In this document: positions 7,409-13,958 of the stretch, piece after piece
Position numbering within the stretch: the stretch's first letter is position 1
Layout of the letters: each line of letters starts with the position of its first letter
Assembly: GCA_964435925.1 (NCBI GenBank)
Contig: CAYTBG010000072.1
Coordinates: 1-15,228, forward strand
Length of the DNA stretch: 15,228 nt
From: SOIV01 sp964435925
GTDB taxonomy: Bacteria > Acidobacteriota > Aminicenantia > Aminicenantales > Aminicenantaceae
Direction: 5' to 3'
Made by a program: the position numbers and the translations under genes
The notes under the pieces: generated by a model
What the model saw: only the letters and a program-made list of their open reading frames with translations
Database searches by the model: none
Told to the model about the DNA's origin: nothing

Positions 7409-7437
7409 ATTATAAATTTCTTTTTTTCTTTTTACAA
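7409..7437 (-). promoter_or_regulatory. Promoter of the molybdenum hydroxylase operon
   Basis: On the minus strand TTGTAA (7437-7432) and a perfect TATAAT (7414-7409) are separated by exactly 17 bp. Transcription would start near 7402, about 64 nt before the ATG of the membrane-protein gene and just at the edge of the tandem repeats. Confidence 0.65.
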
Positions 7438-7463
7438 CTTTTTCTTCTTTATAAAAACATTAA

Positions 7464-7490
7464 TGGGGTCAGACTTGCAAAACTTGAATA
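7464..7490. repeat. REP-like GGGGTCAG motif
   Basis: TGGGGTCAGACTTGCAAAACTTG lies just after the radical SAM stop codon. Its core, GGG(G/A)TCAG(A/G)C(C)TT, recurs at 11515-11526 (opposite strand) and twice in inverted orientation at 13372-13452, always between genes. Similar GGGGTCAG-type sequences accompany RAYT (REP-associated tyrosine) transposases in other bacteria (established for the class; assignment here is inference). Confidence 0.4.
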
Positions 7491-7492
7491 AT

Positions 7493-8562
7493 TTATATTT
7501 TTTGAATCTCTCTCCTGAACTTTTCTTTCTCTTTAATTTTTATCTTCTGGATTTTACACAGATAAGAAGGAATTTCCCCCAAAGGGTTCCCAGAAAAAGA
7601 TGCATTTATGGGGCACACTGCACAATTCTCCAGCTCGGGACAAAGGAAGCATCCCAGGCGAGAACTCGAAAAGTTGTCCATGGAAAGCCGGGCATAGTTT
7701 GTAAGAATTCGGGGGTATATGCTTTTATGATTCTCAATGAAATCATCCAGGGGGCCAAAGTAGAATTTTTGATATTCAAGTGAATGTTCTTTCCCTTTAA
7801 AATAATCAGGAAAAAGAAAGCATCCCCAGATTTCTTCATCTGGAGTAATAGCCAATCTATCCTTCCCTGCTGCACAATAGAAAATCCCTTTCCCTGGCTC
7901 TTCTCTGAAATTTACGACTGGAATATTACCCTTTCTCTTGTAGTTGTTAACAAGAATTTTCACCAGTTTTGCTATTTCGTTCTCTAATTTCAGGAGAGAA
8001 GCTTGATTCCAGGGATTGATCATGGAAAGAGAAAAGTGGATGTTTGGAACAGCAAGATCCATGATAAATTTAATCGATTCTGAAAGATAATCAACAGTCG
8101 ATGGTGCAAAAACACTGTTAACTTCAATATCTATACTGGGGTAATTTAATAATTTTTCAATGATTAAGACTGTCTTTTTAAAACTTCCTTTCTTTCTCAA
8201 AATATCCTGGGCTACGCCATCAAAGCTCAATTCAACTGAAAATTTATGTTCGTTAAAAAATTGAATTATCTCTTCCGTGATAAGGCTTCCGTTGGTGGTT
8301 ATGGAGTAATTAGCTCTTTTTCTGAATACTTTATTTTTTTCGTTCAGGAAAGATACGGTTTTTTTTATCAGGTTAAAGGAGAGGAGAGGTTCTCCTCCAT
8401 AAAAATTAAAATGATAATTTTTTGCTAGCTTTGGTAAAAAAAAACGAGGCTTTTGTTAACTGTGGAATATTTCATGTATTTTTTGCTTTTCGTCTTATAA
8501 CAATACCTGCATTTGAAATTGCAATCATCCGTTACGATTAGAGTTATACTGGAGAAGTTCAT
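7493..8562 (-). CDS. Radical SAM/SPASM peptide-maturase-like enzyme, frame broken at a T9 run
   Basis: Two frames join into one enzyme of about 356 residues. The first part (ATG 8562 to TAG 8425) starts MNFSSITLIVTDDCNFKCRY and holds the radical SAM motif CX3CX2C (Cys14, 18, 21). A run of nine Ts on the coding strand (8444-8436) shifts the frame. Read one base back, it continues with FYGGEPLL (about 54-61), YSITTNGSLIT and ELSFDG. The C-terminal half has seven Cys in a SPASM-like pattern: Cys230 and 248 (CAAGKDRLAITP...C), 305, 308, 314, 317 (CX2CX5CX2C) and 336. SPASM enzymes typically modify ribosomal peptides with two extra Fe-S clusters. It follows the 67-residue peptide gene by 64 bp, so that peptide is the likely substrate (inference). 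The break may be a sequence error, a mutation, or corrected by slippage on the T run. Confidence 0.82.
8436..8444 (-). other. T9 homopolymer at the radical SAM frame break
   Basis: Nine consecutive Ts on the coding strand (As on the plus strand) separate the two frames. Reading codons before it gives Val-Phe-Phe and then a stop 4 codons on. A -1 shift, or one extra T, restores Phe-Leu-Pro-Lys and the full enzyme. Such runs allow -1 ribosomal or polymerase slippage, and are also where sequencing loses bases. Confidence 0.7.
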
Positions 8563-8626
8563 CCTGATTTTACAAGTTTATGATTGAGCCGTCTATCTGT
8601 GTTAAAATTAAATTTCTGAATTATGC

Positions 8627-8830
8627 TTATTTTATAATAAGTTTACCGCCATGACATGCTCTTCCTTTCCTTGGTTGAGGTTTTCCTTTGAACGTACTCG
8701 ACAAGTAGCTTATTGCTCCTTCGGCTCTCTCTTTCTTTTCTCCTGTAGGCAAAGATTTTACAACAGCCTTTAATTCTTCCAGACATTTCTGGACATTTGG
8801 AGTTACTCGAATTGTTTTGCTTTTAGCCAT
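8627..8830 (-). CDS. 67-residue peptide, candidate RiPP precursor
   Basis: I know no family for this protein. It is lysine-rich and has a helical, leader-like N-terminal part (TPNVQKCLEELKAVVKSL, Glu/Lys-rich to about 47) and a Pro/Gly/basic C-terminal part with RKGRACHGGKLIIK (54-67). Cys16 and Cys59 are the only cysteines, and Cys59-His60-Gly61-Gly62 is the most reactive-looking stretch. The ATG has AGGGA 7 nt upstream and lies 17 bp after the stop of the TPR protein gene. The radical SAM/SPASM enzyme starts 64 bp downstream on the same strand. A small gene placed just before such an enzyme is the usual arrangement of peptide precursor and maturase, so the C-terminal tail is a plausible modification site (inference). 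It could also be a small regulatory protein unrelated to the enzyme. Confidence 0.6.
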   Translation of the reverse strand: MAKSKTIRVTPNVQKCLEELKAVVKSLPTGEKKERAEGAISYLSSTFKGKPQPRKGRACHGGKLIIK

Positions 8831-8847
8831 TGATTTTCCCTATATTA

Positions 8848-10659
8848 TTATTTTTTAGCTATTCTTAAAAATTTTTCTTCTTCTCTAATATTGTCAAAAT
8901 TTCTATCAAAATCAATATATCCAAGATAAACAAAACGCATTTTTTTGGTCGGTGACATATTAAAAAAAAGTCTCAGGTGTTCATAGCTATGTTCTTTCAT
9001 TCCTAAACCCATATATACAGAAGCCAGCTTAAGATTTTCGTATGAAACTAAACCTTGGGGTGATATGAGAGCAATATTATCGATGATTTCTAAGGCCTTT
9101 TTTTCTTCTCCTTTTTGGGAAGAGATCATCGCTAAATAAAGCAAAGCAGCAATTTTTAGATCCAAGGGAGCAATGTCAAATTGCTGGAATACAGCCTTGC
9201 TACTATCTAAATCTCCCAGATAATAATAAATCTCTCCTAACATGAATTTAGACTGCAAGGAATAATCATGCTTTTCAATAATATTACAGATGTTTATTGC
9301 CTTATAAAATTCTTTATTGAGCATCAATAGTTCGGCATAGATAATATTATGGAGTCCGTAAGGATTCAGCAAAAAACTTTTTTCCTTAAACTCTAAGGCT
9401 CTATTAAAATCAACTTCATTCCCTTCTTCTCCGAATTTTTGATAGTAACAATATCCAAGTATCGAATTTAGCTGAGCATTATCCGGGTATTTTTTAATTC
9501 CTTCTCGAGCTAAATCTAAGGCAAGTTCTTTTGTATTTTCGTTAAACGCAACTTCTTTTATTAGGTAAATTTCGATCAAAGTATAGTAATATTCAGGAAG
9601 GTCAGGAGATATTGTTTGAGCTTCTTTAATTAGGTCTTCAGCTTTATCCACCCATTTTAGATCAAAATCCCAGTTATAATTTACATAATTAGAATAGCAG
9701 AGAGCTAATCCGATGTAAGCCAGGGCAAAGTTTCTATCGGTCTCAATAGCCTGGTTGAAGAGATTAATAGCTAATGTATTGCCCTCTGAAGTGCACATGC
9801 CCAAGTAAAATTTTCCCTGGTGATATAATTTCCAGGGGTCATTATTATTTTCGTTTAATCTATTTAATATATAATTTCCTTTTAAATAATTATCATAAGC
9901 CACGAAATCATTAGTTTTTCCAGCATTCGATAAGTGAAAAAGGTTTCGGTCACAATTTAAATTTAATTTTTCATGTATTTTTCGGCAGATATTATCCTGA
10001 ATAAAAAAAACATTTTCGAATATATCTTCGAACTCTTCGCTCCAGATAGTATTATTGTTTTTTGTCCTTATAAGCTTGACGCCGATTGTAATTTTATCCC
10101 CATCTTTTTTTGTTTTTCCCTCTAAGAGATAGTCTACACTTAATTCTTCAGCGATCTGTTTTGCATCTCGAGAAGAGTTGTTATATTTAGAAACCGATAC
10201 TGCAGGAATGACTTTTAGTTCATTCAGCATCGTCATCTTATTGATTATTTCATTAGTCATGCCCTCAGAGAAATATTCATCTTGCTTTGACTCATTGAGG
10301 TTTTCAAACGGAAGGACGGCAAAGGAAAGGTATTCAGGCTGTGGAGAGATTGATATCCTATTCGTGAAAAATAAGAATAAGAAAATCACTGATAATAGGC
10401 CTAAGACTGATATCGAGCTTATGATTGACCATCTGTATTGCAGGAAGGATGTTTTTTTTATCTCTTTACTTTCTGCTTTTTCTTTGAGCCACTGGTCGAT
10501 TTCTGATTTATAGGCAAAAACTTTTGAATGTTGAGAGTTCTTGTCAATACGATGAACCGGTAAACCCAGCTCTATTTTCCATCTTTGGCATGTTCTTATA
10601 TTCCGGTCCACGTAACCGGAGATTTCCTTCCAGGAATTTAATATGTCTTTTTGTTCCAC
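8848..10659 (-). CDS. Membrane protein with HTH, TolB/FlgO-like and TPR regions
   Basis: The 603-residue protein has four parts. Residues 1-60 form a MerR/excisionase-like DNA-binding domain (SWKEISGYVDRNIRTCQRWK...LGLPVHR...AYKSEIDQWL). Residues 77-99 are a single membrane helix. Residues 110-235 match the TolB-N/FlgO-like domain seen in TPR-containing adenylate-cyclase-like proteins (AVLPFENLNE...YFSEGMTNEII...YLLEGK). From about 260 to 600 come tetratricopeptide-type helix pairs. The layout implies a membrane-bound regulator binding DNA inside and sensing by its TolB/TPR part outside (inference). The start is GTG at 10659 with a GTGGGGA site 5 nt before. It is first of a three-gene unit with the 67-residue peptide and radical SAM gene, so it may control or scaffold that pathway. 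The region is visibly more A+T rich than the molybdenum genes. Confidence 0.82.
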   Translation of the reverse strand: MEQKDILNSWKEISGYVDRNIRTCQRWKIELGLPVHRIDKNSQHSKVFAYKSEIDQWLKEKAESKEIKKTSFLQYRWSIISSISVLGLLSVIFLFLFFTNRISISPQPEYLSFAVLPFENLNESKQDEYFSEGMTNEIINKMTMLNELKVIPAVSVSKYNNSSRDAKQIAEELSVDYLLEGKTKKDGDKITIGVKLIRTKNNNTIWSEEFEDIFENVFFIQDNICRKIHEKLNLNCDRNLFHLSNAGKTNDFVAYDNYLKGNYILNRLNENNNDPWKLYHQGKFYLGMCTSEGNTLAINLFNQAIETDRNFALAYIGLALCYSNYVNYNWDFDLKWVDKAEDLIKEAQTISPDLPEYYYTLIEIYLIKEVAFNENTKELALDLAREGIKKYPDNAQLNSILGYCYYQKFGEEGNEVDFNRALEFKEKSFLLNPYGLHNIIYAELLMLNKEFYKAINICNIIEKHDYSLQSKFMLGEIYYYLGDLDSSKAVFQQFDIAPLDLKIAALLYLAMISSQKGEEKKALEIIDNIALISPQGLVSYENLKLASVYMGLGMKEHSYEHLRLFFNMSPTKKMRFVYLGYIDFDRNFDNIREEEKFLRIAKK

Positions 10660-10683
10660 TTCGTCCCCACTCGGAACTTATTT

Positions 10684-10712
10684 ATTATTAATATAATAAG
10701 AGATTTTGTCAA
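10684..10712 (-). promoter_or_regulatory. Promoter of the HTH-TPR / peptide / radical SAM unit
   Basis: On the minus strand a perfect TTGACA (10712-10707) is followed after 17 bp by AATAAT (10689-10684, 5/6 match). Transcription would start near 10677, giving a leader of about 18 nt that still contains the GTGGGGA ribosome site before the GTG start. Confidence 0.65.
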
Positions 10713-10914
10713 CTAATAATTTTTAAAAAAATCAGCAGTTTCTTTTCCTGAAAAAAACAGGGAGTTTTAACTCATCTCTAAATTCATGCTTTCTCTTGAG
10801 TAAGATAGCCTGGTTTTTTAAGGCATAAATCTATTTTTTAACTTCAAAATATGATTTTTCTTGGTGTGAAAGGTATCTATTGAAGGGCTGGCAAGTCCTG
10901 GCTATCAGAATATT

Positions 10915-11280
10915 CTACGGCTCTTGTTGCTTCTTTCTCTCTTTTTCGAGCCATTTTGGGAAAACCCAGTTGAGGATCTCGCTCTTCAATTTCTTATCCA
11001 TCTCTTTTATCTTCAGTCCTACTTCCATCTTATTCTGAACGCCCTTGCTCCAGGTGACTTCTCCTGACAATTTGGATGATATTTTTTTTTCTGGAAGGAA
11101 AAGCTTTAACTCCATATTAGAGCCTGGATTAAGATTAAAACTAATAGTTAGCTTCAATCCTTCACGAGAGAAGTCATGAGCTGTTACCCTCTCAACTAAG
11201 TTAGCCTTACCTTCTATTTTTACAACTTCTGCAGGCAGCAAACATTCAAACCGTAAAAATTCCCTTTTTTCTTTATTCAT
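10915..11280 (-). CDS. PilZ-domain c-di-GMP-binding protein
   Basis: The 121-residue single-domain protein carries both PilZ signatures. RxxxR is at residues 6-10 (REFLR) and the D/N-x-S-x-x-G motif is DFSREG near 36-41. The intervening strands and the end of the domain (EVTWSKGV...VGLKI) fit the PilZ beta-barrel, followed by a basic Lys/Arg-rich tail. PilZ proteins bind cyclic di-GMP in the cytoplasm and act on motility, exopolysaccharide or secretion targets; nothing here shows which. The start has a GGAAG site 6 nt upstream. It is separated by 255 bp from the HTH-TPR gene downstream, which has its own promoter, and is divergent from the PEBP gene. It is probably a single-gene unit. Confidence 0.85.
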   Translation of the reverse strand: MNKEKREFLRFECLLPAEVVKIEGKANLVERVTAHDFSREGLKLTISFNLNPGSNMELKLFLPEKKISSKLSGEVTWSKGVQNKMEVGLKIKEMDKKLKSEILNWVFPKWLEKERKKQQEP

Positions 11281-11514
11281 CTTGCTTCCAAGTTTTACAT
11301 GATAGGAAAAACTTTTTCAACAAAAACTTGAAATAAATGTTCTTTCTTTCTAATCATGATAAAAATTTTTACTTAAATTTTGTCCGATAAAGATAAAGAA
11401 ATACCATCTTTTTTTTAATCATAAGTTAAACGTACAGGTACATCTTAATTATATTCGGCATGGATAATAAAAGTTTTTAAGTTCTGGTTCTAGCGAAGAT
11501 ATCTAAAAATCTTA

Positions 11515-11526
11515 AAGGTCTGATCC
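11515..11526 (-). repeat. REP-like motif, minus orientation
   Basis: AAGGTCTGATCC reads GGATCAGACCTT on the minus strand. It differs by one base from the GGATCAGGCCTT arms at 13374-13385 and resembles the GGGGTCAGACTT at 7465. It lies in the intergenic gap before the PEBP gene. Confidence 0.35.
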
Positions 11527-11553
11527 TTACGATGAACTCTAAGAAGATGGCAA

Positions 11554-11582
11554 TTGAAACATCGTAATATTTTAGTTATTAT
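11554..11582 (+). promoter_or_regulatory. Promoter of the PEBP-like gene
   Basis: TTGAAA (11554-11559) and TATTAT (11577-11582) are spaced by 17 bp and both match the sigma70 consensus well. Transcription would begin near 11589, leaving a 40-nt leader that includes the AGGAGG ribosome site at 11617-11622. Confidence 0.55.
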
Positions 11583-11629
11583 GATCAAAAGGAGACCAGT
11601 CAGATTCCATGACCATAGGAGGCAAGAAC

Positions 11630-12091
11630 ATGGACATTAAAATTAAAAGCCCTGCTTTTGTGCCAGGAGGTAAGATACCATGGAAATACACGTGCGATGG
11701 AATGGATATTTCTCCACCACTCTCCTGGACTTCAGGTCCTGAAGAAACAAAGACTTTTGCTCTTATCTGCGATGATCCTGATGCCCCAATGGGTACATGG
11801 GTGCACTGGGTTCTTTTTAATCTTCCTGCAGACATCATAGAGCTCCATGAAAACGTCCCGCCTGAAAGGGAACTGGAAAACGGCGCCAAACAAGGGATGA
11901 ATGATTTTCGTAAAATTGGGTATGGCGGTCCCTGTCCTCCTGGTGGCACACACAGATATTTTTTTAAATTCTATGCCTTGGATACAGAAATCAATCTTGA
12001 AGCCGGCGCTACGAAAGAAGAATTGTTAAAGGCTATGGAGGGGCATATCCTGGCTGAAGCTCAACTGATGGGTAGATACGAGAGGGGATAG
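11630..12091 (+). CDS. YbhB/YbcL-type PEBP (Raf kinase inhibitor-like) protein
   Basis: The 153-residue product is a bacterial phosphatidylethanolamine-binding protein homologue of usual length. The ligand-pocket motifs are CDDPDAPMGTWVHW (47-60) and GPCPPGGTHRYFF (100-112), and the N-terminal strand SPAF...IPWKYTCDG is typical. No signal peptide is present, so it is probably cytoplasmic. The biochemical role of bacterial members is not settled; ligand binding and inhibition of other proteins are proposed. The frame is open to ATG 11609, but ATG 11630 is preferred because a perfect AGGAGG lies 7 nt before it and the homologous N-terminus begins there. It may be co-transcribed with the membrane acyltransferase gene 104 bp downstream, although nothing in their functions links them. 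Confidence 0.92.
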   Translation: MDIKIKSPAFVPGGKIPWKYTCDGMDISPPLSWTSGPEETKTFALICDDPDAPMGTWVHWVLFNLPADIIELHENVPPERELENGAKQGMNDFRKIGYGGPCPPGGTHRYFFKFYALDTEINLEAGATKEELLKAMEGHILAEAQLMGRYERG

Positions 12092-12139
12092 ATTTCAAGT
12101 CTGGAGAAAGCGATAAATTAAAATTTGGGAGGGGCAAAA

Positions 12140-12175
12140 ATGAAGAGACTTGTTTTGGCTGTGATTCTAATATAG
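12140..12175 (+). CDS. 11-codon mini-ORF before the acyltransferase gene
   Basis: ATG at 12140 has a strong GGGAGGGG ribosome site 5 nt before it and encodes MKRLVLAVILI before a TAG. It looks like the start of a signal peptide. It may be a leader peptide coupling translation to the TTG-started gene 20 bp downstream, or the remains of a lost gene. Evidence is the ribosome site alone. Confidence 0.3.
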   Translation: MKRLVLAVILI

Positions 12176-12195
12176 CTGATAACAAGAGGAAAATT

Positions 12196-13299
12196 TTGAA
12201 AAGCAGACGTCTCTCATCTTTAGATGCTTTCCGCGGCCTTACAATTGCGGCAATGATTCTGGTGAACAATCCAGGAAGCTGGAAACATGTCTATGCTCCT
12301 CTGAGGCATGCTGAGTGGCATGGCTGGTCGCCTACAGATCTTGTCTTTCCTTTTTTCTTGTTTATTGTCGGTGTGTCCATATCTTTTTCCTTTTCTCAAA
12401 GAATGCAGCAAGGCATCAAGAATAATGAATTGTATTTGAAAACTATGAGGAGAACCGTTATCCTTTTTGGTCTCGGAATTTTTCTTGCTCTCTTTCCCCA
12501 CTTTAATTTTTTAACTATTAGAATTCCGGGTGTTCTGCAGCGCATTGCTCTCTGTTATCTTTTTTCTTCTCTCCTCTTCCTCAAGACAGGTATTAAAGGA
12601 CGGTGCATGGCTTCTTTCTCTTTTTTAGCTATTTACTGGCTAATGATGAAATTGGTTCCAGTTCCAGGCTATGGGCCCGGAATTCTGGCTTACGAGGGAA
12701 ATCTCTGCGCCTATATCGATAGCCACCTTCTTGCTGGCCATCTCTACAAACCTGGTTTTGATCCTGAAGGGATTCTGAGTACCTTGCCAGCAATTGCCAC
12801 GACTTTGCTGGGAACTCTGACTGGTGATTGGCTGCGGTCTTCCAAAATTATTCTTCATAAAACTATCGGCATTTTAATCGGAGGTCTATTCTTTACCCTG
12901 AGCGGGCTCCTGCTTCATCCGCTTTTTCCCATCAATAAGCAGCTCTGGACAAGCACCTATGTGCTTTTTACAGCCGGAGTGGCACTGCTTTTCTTGGGAT
13001 TCTGCTATTGGATGATCGAGGGAATGAGGATTAAAAAGTGGGCTACTCCCTTTCTTGTTCTGGGCTCAAATGCGATCGCAGTCTACGTGGGATCTACTTT
13101 GATAGTCAAGCTGATTAGCGTGATTAAAGTGTCAGCATCGGGGGAAGTTTTACCTTTAAAAGCGTACATCTACAACCACCTTCTGGCCCCCTGGGCAGGG
13201 CATTTAAACGGTTCTTTGCTCTTTCCTTTGTTTCTCATTATTCTCTGGGTAGGAATAATGCTTCCTTTGTACAGGAGAAAAATAATAATTAAGATTTAA
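12196..13299 (+). CDS. NagX/HGSNAT-like membrane acyltransferase (DUF5009/DUF1624)
   Basis: The 367-residue polytopic membrane protein matches the bacterial heparan-alpha-glucosaminide N-acetyltransferase-like family. RLSSLDAFRGLTIAAMILVN (5-24) and GWSPTDLVFPFFLFIVGVSI near 43-62 are its signature first helix and loop, and PGVLQRIALCYL near 112-123 is also conserved. About ten membrane helices span the rest, and the length is normal for NagX. The human enzyme moves acetyl groups from cytosolic acetyl-CoA across the membrane to glucosamine ends; bacterial members are thought to acetylate amino sugars, and the exact substrate here is unknown. The gene starts with TTG at 12196 preceded by AGAGG; no better ATG precedes the conserved N-terminus. 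The glycoside hydrolase downstream at 14848 may share a carbohydrate theme (weak inference). Confidence 0.87.
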   Translation: MKSRRLSSLDAFRGLTIAAMILVNNPGSWKHVYAPLRHAEWHGWSPTDLVFPFFLFIVGVSISFSFSQRMQQGIKNNELYLKTMRRTVILFGLGIFLALFPHFNFLTIRIPGVLQRIALCYLFSSLLFLKTGIKGRCMASFSFLAIYWLMMKLVPVPGYGPGILAYEGNLCAYIDSHLLAGHLYKPGFDPEGILSTLPAIATTLLGTLTGDWLRSSKIILHKTIGILIGGLFFTLSGLLLHPLFPINKQLWTSTYVLFTAGVALLFLGFCYWMIEGMRIKKWATPFLVLGSNAIAVYVGSTLIVKLISVIKVSASGEVLPLKAYIYNHLLAPWAGHLNGSLLFPLFLIILWVGIMLPLYRRKIIIKI

Positions 13300-13317
13300 C
13301 TTTAGAATAAAGTTTTT
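13298..13317 (+). terminator. Weak candidate terminator after the acyltransferase gene
   Basis: AACTTTA-GAA-TAAAGTT is a perfect 7-bp stem with a 3-nt loop that overlaps the stop codon and is followed by TTT. The stem is mostly A-T pairs, so efficiency would be low. Confidence 0.35.
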
Positions 13318-13820
13318 AAGAGGGTATGAAGAGGAACCTGATTAAGGGAGTCCTGTCCTCCTTACTACCCTTGGGATCAGGCCTTATCACAGGGATGTCT
13401 GGATAACTGGAAGCAGAAGAATATCTATTCTCTATGGCAAGGCCTGATCCCATGAATCAGATGGGTGACTGGTGCAGAAAGAGTCTGCAACCTAAAAGTC
13501 GAAAATAACGGGCGCGAAAGAATTCCCAACGTTACCACGTGTATATTGTAAAGAAGAATTAAATAGTATGGAAATAAAATTTGAAGTCTATCCTTTTGAC
13601 AATCTTCTTCTAATGGGTGACTCCATGGCCGTAAGTTATGAATGACTGCTTCCGTATCATGGAAAATGAAATATTTTCAATTTTATGGCAGCAGTTTGAC
13701 TTATATTTTTTCCTCTGCTATACGTAGAAGAGCACTAGTTGCTGAGGGACAAAAAATAAAAATCAGAAGCTATTAAGATAAGGGAATGTTCCCGTTTAGT
13801 CGAGGATTGCATATTAGGCG
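13318..13820. other. Gene-poor stretch with inverted repeat and small uncertain ORFs
   Basis: About 500 bases without a recognisable gene. It contains the 14-bp REP-like inverted repeat (13372-13452) and a short GGGAA-TG-TTCCC hairpin (13782-13793). Two small overlapping ORFs are present: 25 codons from 13568 and 44 codons from 13642, sharing ATGA. The 44-residue ORF ends in RRRALVAEGQKIKIRSY. Neither has a clear ribosome site. The stretch could be decayed coding DNA or hold an RNA gene. Confidence 0.35.
13372..13452. repeat. REP/BIME-like inverted repeat, 14-bp arms
   Basis: TGGGATCAGGCCTT (13372-13385) is matched perfectly by its reverse complement AAGGCCTGATCCCA (13439-13452), with 53 bp between. 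The arms share the GGG(G/A)TCAG core with intergenic motifs at 7464 and 11515. Paired inverted copies are the usual layout of REP doublets mobilised by RAYT transposases; no such transposase is in the window. A structured non-coding RNA is an alternative. Confidence 0.55.
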
Positions 13821-13958
13821 ATGATTTCTACTGAACTAAGAAAACCTGATAAAGTGAAAATTGCTGCTCTAGTAAGAATGACTGCGAAAGTAAAGATTGC
13901 AGACCAAATAAGGAAGCCTGCTAACGTAAAGATTATTACTAAGGTGTGGAGGGTATGA
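13821..13958 (+). CDS. 45-residue basic peptide built of 12-residue repeats
   Basis: The ORF runs from ATG 13821 to TGA 13958. After MISTE it consists of three 12-residue units, LRKPDKVKIAAL, VRMTAKVKIADQ and IRKPANVKIITK, and a partial fourth, VWRV. The shared pattern is hydrophobic-R-K-x-x-x-(K/N)-V-K-I-x-x, giving a strongly basic, alternating, beta-strand-like sequence. At DNA level the units are 36 bp with several third-position differences (GTG/GTA, AAA/AAG, AGA/AGG), which suggests some protein-level selection. AGG lies close upstream of the ATG. The stop codon touches the ATG of the phosphorylase gene, whose ribosome site lies inside the last codons, so the two are likely coupled. No family is known to me; the reading could also be a DNA repeat with chance openness. 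Confidence 0.45.
   Translation: MISTELRKPDKVKIAALVRMTAKVKIADQIRKPANVKIITKVWRV

Larger units (their letters stand above)
11281..11629. other. Divergent intergenic region between PilZ and PEBP genes
   Basis: About 350 A+T-rich bases with no convincing gene. It contains the PEBP promoter (11554-11582), one REP-like motif (11515-11526), and only chance-sized ORFs (11 and 19 codons). No convincing promoter for the PilZ gene was found; TTGAAA/TAAAAC (11320-11292) would leave too short a leader. Confidence 0.45.

Noticed and set aside
7493..8230. Reading the radical SAM gene as a 245-residue protein starting with TTG at 8230
   Set aside because: That codon is an internal Leu inside the conserved ELSFDG motif; the catalytic N-terminal half is present upstream in a shifted frame.
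10713..10914. Small gene or RNA between the PilZ and HTH-TPR genes
   Set aside because: Only A+T-rich sequence with runs of A and T; no ORF with a ribosome site and no strong hairpin.
13568..13776. Two overlapping small ORFs (25 and 44 codons)
   Set aside because: No ribosome site and no family; the ATGA overlap is suggestive but the sizes are within chance, so they are only mentioned in the gap entry.
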